This document shows positions 20,030 to 33,017 of a DNA stretch of 60,607 nucleotides, piece after piece. The first letter of the stretch is position 1, and each line of letters opens with the position of its first letter. The notes beneath the pieces are model-generated. The model ran no database searches. It was given only the letters and a program-made list of their open reading frames with translations, and was not told the origin of the DNA. Position numbers and translations under genes: made by a program. Source of the DNA: Virgibacillus halodenitrificans JCM 12304 (GTDB lineage Bacteria; Bacillota; Bacilli; Bacillales; Amphibacillaceae); the NCBI RefSeq assembly GCF_001310895.1, contig NZ_BAZS01000027.1, positions 1 through 60,607 on the forward strand, written 5' to 3'.

Positions 20030-20309
20030 ACATACTGTATATATATTAAAATGTAGTGATGGCACATTGTATACTGGTTATACAAATGACATGGAGCATA
20101 GGTTAAATATGCATGAAGAAGGAAAAGGGGCAAAATATACAAGAGGGCGAGGCCCGTTTCAAGTAATGTATATTGAAAAATTCCCTACAAAGCAAGAGGC
20201 TATGCAAAAGGAATATCAGATTAAACAATTGTCACGGACTGAAAAATTTCAATTAATCCGGGGCAGGTTGAAAGAAGTGATTGAACATGAGAATTCAAAA
20301 AAGCTTTGA
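20016..20309 (+). CDS. yazA: GIY-YIG nuclease superfamily protein YazA
   Basis: 97 aa single-domain GIY-YIG protein. The motif appears as [17 protein letters not shown] at about 7-23, with the conserved Arg in DMEHRLNMH and a terminal EYQIKQL helix. Function unknown; UvrC-like chemistry is possible. I chose ATG 20016, which gives the family N-terminus; a more upstream Met lies inside yabB. It overlaps rsmI at its 3' end. Confidence 0.9.
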   Translation: MTEYEHTVYILKCSDGTLYTGYTNDMEHRLNMHEEGKGAKYTRGRGPFQVMYIEKFPTKQEAMQKEYQIKQLSRTEKFQLIRGRLKEVIEHENSKKL

Positions 20310-21168
20310 AAAAGAAGAAGCGGGCACGCTTTATGTTGTGCCCACTCCTATTGGTAATTTAGAAGACATTACTTATCGTGCCTTACAAACCCTTAAAAAT
20401 GCACATATTATTGCGGCTGAGGATACGAGGAACACAAGAAAGCTATTAAATCACTTTGAAATTAAAACAAAGTTAATTAGTTATCATGAGCATAATAAAA
20501 TGAGTAGGGAAGATCAATTAATAACTAGGCTGGGAAAAGGGGAGCAGGTTGCTATTGTAAGTGATGCCGGTATGCCTGCAATATCGGATCCAGGTTATGA
20601 ATTGGTAAAGCACGCAATTGAACAGGATCAAAAGGTTGTTGTACTTCCTGGCGCGAATGCTGCTCTCTGTGCACTGGTTGGCTCTGGTCTTCCTACAGAT
20701 GCTTTTTATTTTTACGGATTTTTACCTCGTAAAAAGAAGGACAAAATGAATGAGCTAAATAGGTTGGCAAAGCTGCAAGCAACCTTATTATTTTATGAAT
20801 CGCCATATCGTTTAAAGGATACGTTAAAAGCAATGATGGAAGTGTTTGGGAATCGACGCTTAGTTATTGCACGTGAACTTACGAAGCGGTTTGAAGAGTA
20901 TGCTCGTGGTTCCATAGAAGAGCTAATCTCCTGGTCAGAGAATGGGGAACTGAAGGGAGAGTTTTGTTTAGTTGTTGAAGGTAATGACTCCGAAGAAGAG
21001 GAATCAGAACAAACTGTATGGTGGGAAGAATTATCTGTTATGGAACATGTAAACAATTATATTGATTCAAAGCAATTATCAAGTAAACAGGCAATTAAGC
21101 AAACAGCAGTTGATCGCAATGTGCCAAAAAGGGAAATTTATCAGGCGTATCATATAGAAGAGGAATAA
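20287..21168 (+). CDS. rsmI: 16S rRNA (cytidine-1402-2'-O)-methyltransferase
   Basis: Methylates the ribose of C1402 at the ribosomal P site. The 293 aa protein has the tetrapyrrole-methylase fold: LYVVPTPIGNLEDIT at about 17-31, AEDTRNTRKLL, and VSDAGMPAISDPG near residue 96. ATG 20287 is taken; TTG 20281 is an alternative. The 23-nt overlap with yazA indicates coupling. Confidence 0.93.
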   Translation: MRIQKSFEKEEAGTLYVVPTPIGNLEDITYRALQTLKNAHIIAAEDTRNTRKLLNHFEIKTKLISYHEHNKMSREDQLITRLGKGEQVAIVSDAGMPAISDPGYELVKHAIEQDQKVVVLPGANAALCALVGSGLPTDAFYFYGFLPRKKKDKMNELNRLAKLQATLLFYESPYRLKDTLKAMMEVFGNRRLVIARELTKRFEEYARGSIEELISWSENGELKGEFCLVVEGNDSEEEESEQTVWWEELSVMEHVNNYIDSKQLSSKQAIKQTAVDRNVPKREIYQAYHIEEE

Positions 21169-21175
21169 ACAGGCT

Positions 21176-21765
21176 TTAGTTAAATCAAGCATTAATGCGT
21201 AGTTGGAGGGAAATGCGAACTAGTGGTGGAGCACCAAATCTCGCTGCGGAAAAATATTACGCTTTCCGCGGGCGGCCTGCAAGCCTCCTCGAACTCCACT
21301 AGCGTTACGTTCTGCGGGGTCTCGCTAGTCTCGCTTTTCCCGCAGGACAAGGAAAGCTACGTCAGCAAGGCATCGCACGAAGAAAATGTGTATTTTCATT
21401 TTCGAGGAGTCTTCATATCTTTCCTTCGCTAAGGTGTATATCTCAAAGATTAAAGATAAGAGCTAATTATTCAATTCTTAAATACCTCAAATTAATCAAT
21501 AGCACATACCAATTGATTGGAATGGAAGATGACGACTCCTGCCGGAATAGCATGAGCTGAAGACCCTGCACGGAGCGTAGCGGAGGAAGCGGCTGAAGCC
21601 ATGCCGGCGGAAAGCGTTCATCTGTAATGGAAATCAATGGCGGTAGATGATCATCAAAACGTATTAAAATATATTTTAGTAGTGTATCTTTTAGAAACAG
21701 TAATTTACAATACTTACAGTTACGTCGTAGTTTATCTATTTTACGAATTACTTTAATCTCATTAA
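21176..21765 (+). repeat. Composite dispersed repeat, family R (complete copy)
   Basis: Left end with TTGGAGGGAAATGCGAACTAG (near 21199), then core B (21248-21431, GCGGAAAAATATTACGC to TTTCCTTCGCT), a linker, core A (21512-21638, bounded by ATTGATT and AATCAAT, with GAATAGCATGAGCTGAAGAC inside), then a tail ending TTACGTCGTAGTTTATCT near 21735. Core and tail are nearly identical, in reverse, to 60395-60607. No convincing protein is encoded. Confidence 0.65.
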
Positions 21766-21776
21766 TAGTTATAAAT

Positions 21777-21816
21777 AAAAGAACAAGAGCTGTCATTTGA
21801 CAGCTCTTGTTCTTTT
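21777..21816. terminator. Bidirectional terminator before abrB 3' end
   Basis: AAAAGAACAAGAGCTGTCA pairs perfectly with 21798-21816, with T-runs on both strands. It serves abrB (minus strand). Confidence 0.85.
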
Positions 21817-21867
21817 AATGGATATCAAGCTTTTTAGCGACCCCCAAGACCAGCTCAACGTTTCTCT

Positions 21868-22152
21868 TTATTCTTTGTTGAGACTGGATTGGATTTCGTC
21901 AACCAATTGTTTAGCACTTTCCGGGCTAACTATAAGTTTACCATTTGCTAAAGAAAGATTATCTTCAGATACTTCCCCAGTAAGGTGACAACTCATATTA
22001 GATTGGTATTTTTTTAGGATGATTTTATCATTATCCACGTAAATTTCCATAGCGTCTTTTTCATGGATATCCAGTGTACGACGCAGTTCAATTGGTATTA
22101 CCACACGCCCAAGTTCATCAACTTTACGTACTATTCCTGTAGATTTCAACAT
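21868..22152 (-). CDS. abrB: Transition-state regulator AbrB
   Basis: Global DNA-binding repressor of post-exponential genes, itself repressed by Spo0A~P. The 94 aa protein has the swapped-hairpin DNA-binding domain (GIVRKVDELGRVVIP, about 6-20; LRRTLDI) and a C-terminal oligomerisation part. It lacks the mid-protein cysteine region order of SpoVT and has no GAF domain. It is divergent from metG, as in B. subtilis, and its promoter and 0A boxes are visible. Confidence 0.95.
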   Translation of the reverse strand: MLKSTGIVRKVDELGRVVIPIELRRTLDIHEKDAMEIYVDNDKIILKKYQSNMSCHLTGEVSEDNLSLANGKLIVSPESAKQLVDEIQSSLNKE

Positions 22153-22244
22153 TTGTCCCCCTTATTAGGTAGAAAGAGTGCTCTGAATAATTTTACTTTA
22201 TGTAAGCATTCAATCCCCTTATTATTATTATATGATATAAAAAA

Positions 22245-22261
22245 ATCGTCATTTTTCGACA
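22245..22261 (-). promoter_or_regulatory. Tandem Spo0A boxes of abrB
   Basis: On the minus strand TGTCGAA (22261-22255) is followed after 3 nt by TGACGAT (22251-22245), the same arrangement as the B. subtilis abrB site. They lie just downstream of the promoter at 22276-22304, where Spo0A~P binding would block RNA polymerase. Confidence 0.75.
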
Positions 22262-22275
22262 TATATCTACGCAAT

Positions 22276-22304
22276 AGAATATCAAGTAATCCTTTTTATG
22301 TCAA
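22276..22304 (-). promoter_or_regulatory. Sigma-A promoter of abrB
   Basis: Minus-strand TTGACA (22304-22299), 17-nt spacer, TATTCT (22281-22276). Confidence 0.7.
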
Positions 22305-22387
22305 TATGGTTTTCTAAAAAATAAAAATATAATAGAAAATTTGTTAATTGATTACACTTTTAGGTTAATACTATACTTGCACGGTAT

Positions 22388-22416
22388 TTGGCAAAATCCG
22401 TGATAAAAGCTACAAT
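22388..22416 (+). promoter_or_regulatory. Sigma-A promoter of metG
   Basis: TTGGCA (22388-22393), 17-nt spacer, TACAAT (22411-22416). The leader of about 45 nt is too short for a T-box or SAM riboswitch. Confidence 0.7.
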
Positions 22417-22460
22417 AGAAATAGTTTTAAATTTATGTTGGGAATGGATTGAGGAGGTAA

Positions 22461-24431
<1,971 letters not shown>

Positions 24432-24509
24432 AAGAAATATAATGAGGGGAAGGTCAATCAATGATTGGCCTTTTCCATTTTACGCAGGCTATATACAAGG
24501 AGGAATTTC

Positions 24510-25280
24510 ATGCTATTTGATACACATGTTCATTTAAATGCGAGACAATTTGAAGAGGACCGGACAGACACGATTCAGCGGGCGTTTGATGCAGGGGTAC
24601 AGCACATGGTTGTGGTAGGTTTTGATAGAGAGACGATACCTTTAGCTATTGAAATAGCAGAGGATTATGACACCATATATGCAGCTGTAGGCTGGCATCC
24701 GGTAGATGCAATTGACATGACGGATGGAGATTTACAATGGATTGAAGAATTATCTTCTCACCCTAAAGTAGTAGCTATTGGGGAAATGGGATTGGATTAT
24801 CATTGGGATAAATCACCTGCTAATATCCAAAAGGATGTATTCCGTAAGCAAATCCAATTAGCCAAGAAAGTAAATATGCCAATTATTATTCATAACAGGG
24901 AAGCTACGGAGGATATAGTAAAAATATTGCAAGAGGAAAATGCAAAAGAAGTGGGAGGAATTATGCATTGTTATAATGATTCCGTTGATTATGTGCAAGC
25001 CTGCTTGGATATGAACTTCTACATTTCGTTAGGTGGCCCAGTAACATTTAAAAATGCCCCTCTACCAAAGGAAGTCGCAGCACAGGTGCCGTTAGATCGG
25101 TTGTTAATCGAAACAGATGCCCCATTTTTAGCACCACATCCAAATCGTGGAAAGAGAAATGAGCCAGCTTATGTAAAACTTGTGGCAGAAAAAATTGCTG
25201 AAATTAGGGGGATATCTTTCGAGGAAGTTGGTAAAATAACGACAGAAAATGCAAGGAATCTTTTTAAGATCAATTCATAA
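24510..25280 (+). CDS. tatD: TatD-family metal-dependent DNase YabD
   Basis: Metal-dependent hydrolase of the TIM-barrel amidohydrolase type; members show 3'-5' exonuclease activity. The 256 aa protein has DTHVHLN at 4-10, the metal ligands in GEMGLDYHW near 91-99, HNRE, MHCYND and ETDAPFL near 203. I chose ATG 24510 because AAGGAGG lies before it; the open frame to 24465 runs through the metG-yabD gap and is not family-like. Confidence 0.93.
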   Translation: MLFDTHVHLNARQFEEDRTDTIQRAFDAGVQHMVVVGFDRETIPLAIEIAEDYDTIYAAVGWHPVDAIDMTDGDLQWIEELSSHPKVVAIGEMGLDYHWDKSPANIQKDVFRKQIQLAKKVNMPIIIHNREATEDIVKILQEENAKEVGGIMHCYNDSVDYVQACLDMNFYISLGGPVTFKNAPLPKEVAAQVPLDRLLIETDAPFLAPHPNRGKRNEPAYVKLVAEKIAEIRGISFEEVGKITTENARNLFKINS

Positions 25281-25350
25281 GGATTGCAAAATTCACAAGG
25301 AGAAAATCCTTCCCTTTTTAACAAATTATGAAAAAAGGACTATTTTTTTA

Positions 25351-25379
25351 GAGATCAGATGAATAATCTGGTCTTTTTT
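25351..25379 (+). terminator. Terminator after tatD
   Basis: GATCAGAT pairs with ATCTGGTC (G-T allowed) over AATA-type loop, followed by six T. Confidence 0.75.
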
Positions 25380-25398
25380 GTTACAAAGGAGGAAAATC

Positions 25399-25455
25399 AT
25401 GGGATATTGTCCTGCCAATGTTTTCCCGCGCTTTTGTTACATAAATGTAATATAG
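25399..25455 (+). CDS. Possible 18-codon peptide ORF before yabE
   Basis: ATG 25399 has a near-perfect ribosome site AAAGGAGG (25385-25392) at ideal spacing and runs 18 codons to TAG, coding MGYCPANVFPRFCYINVI. It has two cysteines and is hydrophobic. It lies after the tatD terminator and before the yabE promoter; I see no clear promoter of its own. It may be a real small peptide or a chance ribosome site. Confidence 0.35.
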   Translation: MGYCPANVFPRFCYINVI

Positions 25456-25502
25456 ACAACCTGATGTAATTTAAATGTAAACCAACCGTAAACGGAAAAG
25501 CT

Positions 25503-25531
25503 TTGACTTTGCATATAACTGTTAATATAAT
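25503..25531 (+). promoter_or_regulatory. Sigma-A-like promoter of yabE
   Basis: TTGACT (25503-25508), 17-nt spacer, TATAAT (25526-25531), 28 nt before the yabE start. Confidence 0.7.
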
Positions 25532-25558
25532 CAAAATGCGTTAAAGGGAGGCAGGAGC

Positions 25559-26811
25559 ATGCGAATCTTTTCAAAGCTGATGCCGGCGTCTAAAATGAAG
25601 CTGGTAATTTCAAGTATTGGTGTTTTGGCACTTGTCGTTTTTTCAGGTTTCGTACTATTTGAAGCATCGAAGGCAGAAGTAATAGTAATAGATAACGGAG
25701 AAAAGCAAACAGTAAAAACACATGCGGATACAGTAAAAGGGTTACTGGCAGAGGCTGGAATAAGTGTAGGAGAACATGATGAATTATCACATGAACAGGA
25801 TACACCTATCGAAGCTGGTATGGAAATCGATTATAAGACAGCAAACAAGGTTATTATAAGCATTGATGGAGAAGAAAAGGAATATTACACTACAAAATCT
25901 ACTATCAAAGAATTCCTCGCAGAGAATAATCTTGAATTTACAGATCATGATGCAATCTCACATAAAAGCAGTGAAGCAATTCAAGATGGACTACATATTG
26001 ATGTGAAAAAAGCCTACCAAATTACAATCAAAGATGGAAAAAAAGACAAAAAGAGCTGGACTACAGGCGGATCGGTAAAGGATCTGCTAGCAGAAGCAAA
26101 TATAGATTATGATGATGATGATAAAATTGAACCAGGTCTTGATAAACAAGTAGATAAAGATATGACTATTAAAGTTATTGATGTAGAGAAAGTAACCGAT
26201 GAGGTAACAGAGTCAATTGCTTTTGAAACAGAGAAAAAAAATGACAGTTCTTTGGCTAAGGGCAAGGAAAAAGTTATTTCTCAAGGGGAGAATGGAGCGG
26301 TAGTTAAGAAATACAAAGTGATCAAGGAAAACGGAAAAGAAGTAAAACGTGAATTAATTGATGAAAAAATAACAAAAGCGAGTCAAAAGCATATTGTTGC
26401 GGTTGGTACAAAAGCCCCTCAGCCTAAAGCACAGGCGAAGGATAAGGCAAATGTAGTTACTCTATCCAGTGAAAAGCCTAAGTCTAGTAAGAAGTCTGAG
26501 CCATCAGAAAAAAAATCTGGTGGAAAAGTGTTCACAATGAGTGCAAGTGCTTATACAGCAAGCTGCTCTGGTTGTTCTGGTTATACAACTACAGGGATTA
26601 ATTTAAATGCCAATCCAAACAAAAAAGTAATTGCTGTAGACCCAAGTGTTATCCCGTTAGGCTCCCGAGTATGGTAGAGGGATATGGAGAAGCAATTGCA
26701 GGTGATACAGGTGGACATATTGTGGGAAATCGTATTGATATCCATGTACCAACGAAAAGCGCCGCCTACAGCTGGGGACGAAGAACAGTTCAGGTAAAGG
26801 TTCTTGATTAA
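25559..26811 (+). CDS. yabE: Cell-wall protein YabE (DUF348-G5-3D), frameshifted
   Basis: Secreted, resuscitation-factor-like wall hydrolase candidate. It has an N-terminal signal or membrane segment (about 15-38), three DUF348 repeats (about 39-80, 95-137, 150-192), a G5 domain (about 205-285), a Lys/Ser-rich linker and a C-terminal 3D domain. The frame stops at 26677 after SRVW. Adding one G (TGGTAG to TGGGTAG at about 26673) restores VEGYGEAIAGDTGGHI and the remaining 3D domain to 26811, giving 417 aa. The conserved tail argues for a sequence error rather than a decayed gene. Confidence 0.88.
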
Positions 26812-26848
26812 CAATGCATTAATTATAAGTTCATAAAATAAAGGAAAA

Positions 26849-26882
26849 AATACTCTTATCATGATATCATGATAAGAGTATT
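26849..26882. terminator. Palindromic hairpin after yabE
   Basis: Perfect palindrome centred on GATATC (arms AATACTCTTATCATGA), followed by a T-rich stretch. Confidence 0.65.
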
Positions 26883-26937
26883 CTTTATTCTACTATGGTT
26901 AAACGGTAATTTAAATGGTAAAGAAATTCCTAATATA

Positions 26938-27585
26938 GATAAGTTGCGAACTAACTTGGTAGTTCTTTAAACGGCCGTTTCGAAAAATAAATCACTAAAA
27001 TTAACTTAATAACACCGCTACGGAAAAACACTGCGCTTTTCGGGGGCGGCTGATGAGCCTCGGGCCAACACGATGTTGGTCATGAAGGCGTTGCGACAAT
27101 GGGGTTTGGTGGGGCGAGTATGCGCAGCCCCAAATGTTTTCGGTGGGACGAGTTTACGAAGTCCCAGGACGTCGCGTCTTTAGCCTTCCAGCCCCTATAC
27201 GCGTTGCGGGGTCTCATCGAGGCCTCTCCTCCCACAGGACAAGGAAAGCTTCGTCAGCAGGGCATCGCACGAAGAAAATGTGTATTTTCATTTTCGAGGA
27301 GTCTCCATATTTCCCCTTCGCTACTATTTACTATTATATCTAGGAATAAAAATTGCGTTCACCTACACCCGGAATGTGCTTTGTACAAATTGATTGGAGC
27401 GGAAGGGGGGCGACTCCTACCGGAATAGCATGAGCTGAAGACCCTGGACGGAGCGTAGCGGAGGAAGCGGCTGAAGCCATGCCGGTGGAAAGCGTCCCCC
27501 CTGAAGTGGAAATCAATGGGGTTATCCGCTTCTACCATGGCTTAATACTTATAAAAGATTTCTCCAGTTCGCATTTTACTCCAGC
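26938..27585 (+). repeat. Composite dispersed repeat, family R (longest copy)
   Basis: Left end with GTTGCGAACTAACTTGG, extended core B (27009-27324) that includes an inserted block with GATGTTGGTCATGAAGGCG, linker, core A (27389-27517, ATTGATT to AATCAAT), and right end with CCAGTTCGCATTTTACTCC near 27570. The gap between yabE and rnmV (over 800 nt) holds only this and the yabE hairpin. Confidence 0.65.
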
Positions 27586-27639
27586 TGTGTAAAGGTAAAG
27601 CAATCATAAATTTAATTTAATAGAGAAAGAGGAAAAAGA

Positions 27640-29080
<1,441 letters not shown>

Positions 29081-29086
29081 TAAGAG

Positions 29087-29117
29087 AGCTATTGTGGCTG
29101 ACACAATAGCTTTTTTA
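29087..29117 (+). terminator. Terminator of rnmV-ksgA
   Basis: AGCTATTGTG pairs with CACAATAGCT over a 5-nt loop, then six T. Confidence 0.85.
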
Positions 29118-29298
29118 ATATAGCAAATAATCATAGATCCACATCCTTATAGGCGTTTTAGCTTTTGTGCCTTTCTGCCGCTTCTTAAAAATATTCTTCT
29201 TTAGCACAATATCCAGGTTCCCTAATGGCACAGATAGCTAATTGCTTTCATAGCCTATAGAAGTAATATTTTGTCTTGAAGGGCTGTGGGGTGAATGT

Positions 29299-30170
29299 AT
29301 GAGCTTTTCAAAAGGAGAATTAGTAACACGAATATCTTATAAGCATGATCTTTTATTTCGTGTTGCTTCGATACACCAGGAGAAGGTGAAATTACACGGA
29401 GAGGATTTTCGCCTGGAAGCAGATGCTCCAGCAAAAGATTTGGTAAAGGTTGAGGGAAGAGAACTTGAAAAAAGACGAAAAAAAGAAATAGAAAAAGAAG
29501 AGTTCTCCTATCGGTTATTTCGCCAGGATTACAAGCTAATGAAGGAAAAACGCGATTACCAGTCAACAGACGGTTATAAATACGAGGAAAGCTATTTTCA
29601 ACTGCCTGCAAAGGTACTTCACTTGGATGGGGACCAAACCTATCTGAAAAAGTGTATTGAGCTATACCAACGTATGGGACTGCATATTCATGGTGTCCAT
29701 GTTCATGAAAAGGATATGCCTCATCAAATTGGGGATTTAGTTAAAAAAATACAACCAGATATAATTGTTATAACAGGACATGATTCGTATTCGGAGAATA
29801 AAGGAGCAAAAAGAGACCTCCATGCATATAGGCACTCCAAGTACTTTACAGAAGCTGTAAGGGAAGCGAGAAATATTAATCCACACATGGACCAATTAAT
29901 TATTTTTGCAGGGGCTTGCCAATCACACTTCGAATCGCTTATTCGTGCGGGTGCCAATTTTGCCAGTTCACCATTAAGGGTGAATATTCATGCCTTGGAC
30001 CCAGTATATGTAGCAGCCAGAATAGCGTATACACCATTTATGGAGAAGGTCAATGTATGGGAAACCTTGCGTAATACATTACTGGCACAAAAGGAATGGG
30101 CGGGGTAGAAACAAGAGGTATCCTTCGAACTGGACTTCCATATATAGACGACAATCTGGAAAATTACTAA
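29299..30170 (+). CDS. yabG: Sporulation-specific protease YabG, frameshifted
   Basis: Coat-associated protease that processes spore coat proteins during late sporulation. The intact frame runs 29299-30108 and ends in KEWAG. Adding one G to GCGGGGTAG at about 30105 reads on as GVETRGILRTGLPYIDD to TAA 30170, giving 290 aa, the B. subtilis length, with the family's ETRG tail. Core motifs include PDIIVITGHD near residue 152 and FAGACQSHFE near 203. As written it is 269 aa and lacks the conserved tail. Confidence 0.88.
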
Positions 30171-30295
30171 CTTTTTATGCAGACAAAAAGGGAGGAAAGA
30201 ACGACCTCTTTGTCTGCACTTTATAATTTTGACAAAAAAGGATACATAATTTGTTAACATTTACAAATAATATTAGAAATAGACAAATATTATTG

Positions 30296-30366
30296 TTGAC
30301 AAGAAAAAAGGTATCTTGTTATAATATAAAGTTTTATTTGACTATAATACATGCCTGTGATATAAT
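30296..30366 (+). promoter_or_regulatory. Tandem sigma-A promoters of veg
   Basis: P1: TTGACA (30296-30301), 18-nt spacer, TATAAT (30320-30325). P2: TTGACT (30338-30343), 17-nt spacer, TATAAT (30361-30366). Both are near consensus. Confidence 0.75.
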
Positions 30367-30388
30367 TAAATCAGTGAGGTGGATTGTA

Positions 30389-30655
30389 TTGGCTAAAACA
30401 TTAATCGAAATTAAGCAAGGTCTTGAAGGTCACGTTGGAAAGCGTTTAACACTTAAAGCGAACGGTGGTCGCAGAAAAACGATCGAGCGATCGGGTGTAC
30501 TTGCTGAAACCTACCCTTCAGTATTTATTGTTGAACTGGACCAAGAAGAAAATGCATTCGAGCGTGTTTCATACAGCTACGCAGATGTTCTAACGGAAAC
30601 CGTAGAGTTAAGTTTTTTAGATGAAAGAACAATAGCAACAATCCTTGAGCAGTGA
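30389..30655 (+). CDS. veg: Veg protein
   Basis: Small cytosolic protein that promotes biofilm formation in B. subtilis by acting against SinR; known for very strong transcription. The 88 aa protein begins [19 protein letters not shown] and contains [17 protein letters not shown], the family hallmark. I take TTG 30389, preceded by GAGGTGG, because it gives the family N-terminus; the open frame upstream reads through the promoters. Two strong promoters precede it. Confidence 0.93.
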   Translation: MAKTLIEIKQGLEGHVGKRLTLKANGGRRKTIERSGVLAETYPSVFIVELDQEENAFERVSYSYADVLTETVELSFLDERTIATILEQ

Positions 30656-30678
30656 ACAATTTTGTTTACTGCTTTTTG
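30647..30678 (+). terminator. Terminator of veg
   Basis: AGCAGT and ACTGCT arms with an inner AACA/TGTT stem and five T; it overlaps the veg stop codon. Confidence 0.7.
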
Positions 30679-30717
30679 TATGACTTTTTAACGTATAAAA
30701 TGTGAGGAATTCTGGTT

Positions 30718-30835
30718 TTTGTTCTTATCGAGGAACGGCCAGCTCCGACGCACAGGGCGTTCCAGTGTCGAAGGACGGAGCGAGTTTAGCCTGTCCCCTT
30801 CCTTGCAAGGCGCTGAGTCTTTTTTTATTTATTTC
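30718..30835 (+). repeat. Diverged family C-like repeat between veg and sspF
   Basis: Starts GAACGGCCAGCTCCGACGC and ends CAAGGCGCTGAGTC, resembling the family C ends. It has an internal CTCCG/CGGAG inverted repeat. The remaining gap to sspF is AT-rich. Confidence 0.4.
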
Positions 30836-30930
30836 CTTTTTTACAAGTATCTGCCTGAGTTAATTCTCCATAAACACATAAACTATAAGTGTCGTAAGGT
30901 AACTCATTAATTAAAGGGGGTTGTTCTTTC

Positions 30931-31116
30931 ATGGCTAGACGAAGAGGGATTATGTCAGACCACTTGAAAGAAGAAATTGCTAAAGAGTTAGGATTTTACG
31001 ACACGGTACAGCAGGAAGGTTGGGGAGGCATTAGGGCAAGGGATGCCGGTAACATGGTAAAGAGGGCTATTGAAATGGCTGAGCAAAATATGCAGCAGAA
31101 GGGCAAATCCGAATAG
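30931..31116 (+). CDS. sspF: Small acid-soluble spore protein SspF
   Basis: Minor forespore DNA-binding protein related to alpha/beta SASPs, protecting spore DNA. The 61 aa protein shows the hallmark [15 protein letters not shown] start, LGFYDTV and [25 protein letters not shown] precedes ATG 30931. A sigma-G promoter is expected upstream; a GTATC/CATAAAC pair with 17-nt spacing near 30847 is only suggestive. The veg-sspF-ispE order is conserved. Confidence 0.94.
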   Translation: MARRRGIMSDHLKEEIAKELGFYDTVQQEGWGGIRARDAGNMVKRAIEMAEQNMQQKGKSE

Positions 31117-31287
31117 GGTTTGCTCTTTTTAAAGAAGAGAAATATATGTACTTTTAATTAAGTTAAGTGATGAAGTCTGCCAGGAGTGAAGATAGAAATA
31201 CATCTGTTTCGCCTATCATTAAGCAGTCGCTTTCATGTTTATTAATATGTTACAATTTGAATATCTATATACAAGAAGGTGACGGTG

Positions 31288-32139
31288 ATGGCACTTTTTG
31301 AAAATGCCCCTGCAAAAATAAACTTATCCCTTGATGTATTAAGTAAAAGAGATGATGGTTATCATAATGTGGAAATGATTATGACAACGATCGACTTGTC
31401 AGATAGGGTGATGTTGTCTGAAATCGCTGAAGACCGGATTGAGGTTGCATTGGAGAGCAGATATGTACCGAGTGATGAACGAAATTTAGCATATAAGGCT
31501 GCAAAAGTCTTCAAGGATACATATCGTATTCGTAAGGGAGTTCGGATTAATATTGAAAAATCGATTCCTGTATCAGCCGGTCTTGGTGGAGGAAGTACAG
31601 ATGCGGCAGCTGTATTAAGAGGGCTAAATCGGCTTTGGTCATTAAATATCCCGACAGAGAAATTGCAGGAAATGGGTGACATGATTGGTACGGATGTGCC
31701 CTTTTGTGTTCAAGGTAAAACAGCGATTGCTACAGGTAGGGGAGAAAAGATAGAAAGACTTCCTTCACCCCCACCTGGCTGGGTTGTTTTAGCAAAGCCG
31801 GACATTGGAGTATCTTCGCGAACAATTTTTCAGCGTATTGATATGAAAGAAATCTCCCATCCGAATACAAGTCAAATACTTAGAGCTTTAAACAGTGGAG
31901 ATTTTCAATCGATGTGTGACTATATTGGCAATTCATTGGAAGCCATAACAATGAATTTACATCCAGAGGTTCTACGCATAAAAAAAGCAATGGTACAGGC
32001 GGGAGCGTCTGGTGTTCTAATGAGTGGCAGTGGTCCCACTGTGTACGGCTTAGTGGAGCATCACAGTAAAGCCAGAAGAATTTATAATAGTATGTGTGGT
32101 TTTTGTGACGAGGTATACCTTGTACGACTGCTAGGCTAG
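31288..32139 (+). CDS. ispE: 4-diphosphocytidyl-2-C-methyl-D-erythritol kinase
   Basis: Fourth step of the MEP route to isopentenyl diphosphate. The 283 aa GHMP kinase has [10 protein letters not shown] near residue 8, the ATP loop [14 protein letters not shown] near 93-106 and [10 protein letters not shown] near 252. I chose ATG 31288 ([11 protein letters not shown]), preceded by AAGGTGACGG; an ATG-like start at 31279 is possible. Its presence shows the MEP route is used although mvaS is also in the window. Confidence 0.95.
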   Translation: MALFENAPAKINLSLDVLSKRDDGYHNVEMIMTTIDLSDRVMLSEIAEDRIEVALESRYVPSDERNLAYKAAKVFKDTYRIRKGVRINIEKSIPVSAGLGGGSTDAAAVLRGLNRLWSLNIPTEKLQEMGDMIGTDVPFCVQGKTAIATGRGEKIERLPSPPPGWVVLAKPDIGVSSRTIFQRIDMKEISHPNTSQILRALNSGDFQSMCDYIGNSLEAITMNLHPEVLRIKKAMVQAGASGVLMSGSGPTVYGLVEHHSKARRIYNSMCGFCDEVYLVRLLG

Positions 32140-32204
32140 CTATTGCTAAAAAACATATAATAATGATATATTAATTGGTAAATATTCGGTTTTGAGGTGT
32201 AGAA

Positions 32205-33017
32205 ATGAAAAGAAGTAATCGGTTGGTTGCATTGACGAATTTTTTCGTTGAAAATCCAAGAAAACATACACAATTTCCTTATTTTGTGGACCTTTTAAAT
32301 ACAACAAAAGCTTCAATCAGTGAGGATATGGATATCATTGACAGTGTGTTCCAAAGTGAAGGGCTCGGGTTTCTTAAGCGGACAACAGGTGCTGCTGGAG
32401 GAGTAATGTTTATCCCTGAATCCTCTAAGCAAAAGAACATGCAATTTATTGATACATTGTGTAAGGAATTGGAGGACCCAATACGTATTCTGCCAGGTGG
32501 GTATCTTTATATGAGTGATCTGCTTGGTGACCCTAAAATGGTGAGAGAAATAGGCAGGATTTTTGCATCTGCTTTTTCACATTTAAATATTGATGTCGTT
32601 GTTACCGTAGCTACAAAGGGAATTCCTCTTGCATACGCCGTTGCTTCCTTCCTTGATGTACCTGTAGTTATTGTACGACGCGATCCTAAGGTTACAGAAG
32701 GTTCTTCTGTAAGTATTAATTATGTATCTGGATCATCAAGAAAGATTCAAACAATGGTCTTGCCGAAAAGAAGCCTTTGGGAAGGTGCTAATGTATGTAT
32801 CATTGATGATTTTATGAAAGCCGGAGGCACAATTAATGGGATTGTAAATCTTTTAGATGAATTTAATGCTAATGTTACCTCTATTGGTGTGTTAGCAGAA
32901 GCTGATGATGAGGAAGAAGAGCGTGTCGTTGAAGATTATACATCTCTTGTTAAGATATCCAATGTAAATATTAAAGAGAAAAGTATAGAAGTCCATGCAG
33001 GTAATCTGATTAAATAG
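32205..33017 (+). CDS. purR: Purine operon repressor PurR
   Basis: Represses purine biosynthesis and transport genes when (p)ppGpp or low PRPP keeps it on DNA. The 270 aa protein has an N-terminal winged helix (about 1-73) and a phosphoribosyltransferase-like domain with the PRPP loop VCIIDDFMKAGGT near residue 200. It is about 15 residues shorter at the C-terminus than the B. subtilis protein; family R repeat sequence begins right after the stop. Confidence 0.93.
   Translation: MKRSNRLVALTNFFVENPRKHTQFPYFVDLLNTTKASISEDMDIIDSVFQSEGLGFLKRTTGAAGGVMFIPESSKQKNMQFIDTLCKELEDPIRILPGGYLYMSDLLGDPKMVREIGRIFASAFSHLNIDVVVTVATKGIPLAYAVASFLDVPVVIVRRDPKVTEGSSVSINYVSGSSRKIQTMVLPKRSLWEGANVCIIDDFMKAGGTINGIVNLLDEFNANVTSIGVLAEADDEEEERVVEDYTSLVKISNVNIKEKSIEVHAGNLIK

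Noticed and set aside
21467-21796. 109-codon minus-strand ORF in the R repeat
   Set aside because: It lies fully inside repeat DNA, has no ribosome site, and reads non-homologous residues from the GC-rich core.
27099-27428. 109-codon ORF in the R repeat
   Set aside because: Same reason: the open frame comes from GC-rich repeat sequence and is not kept in other copies.
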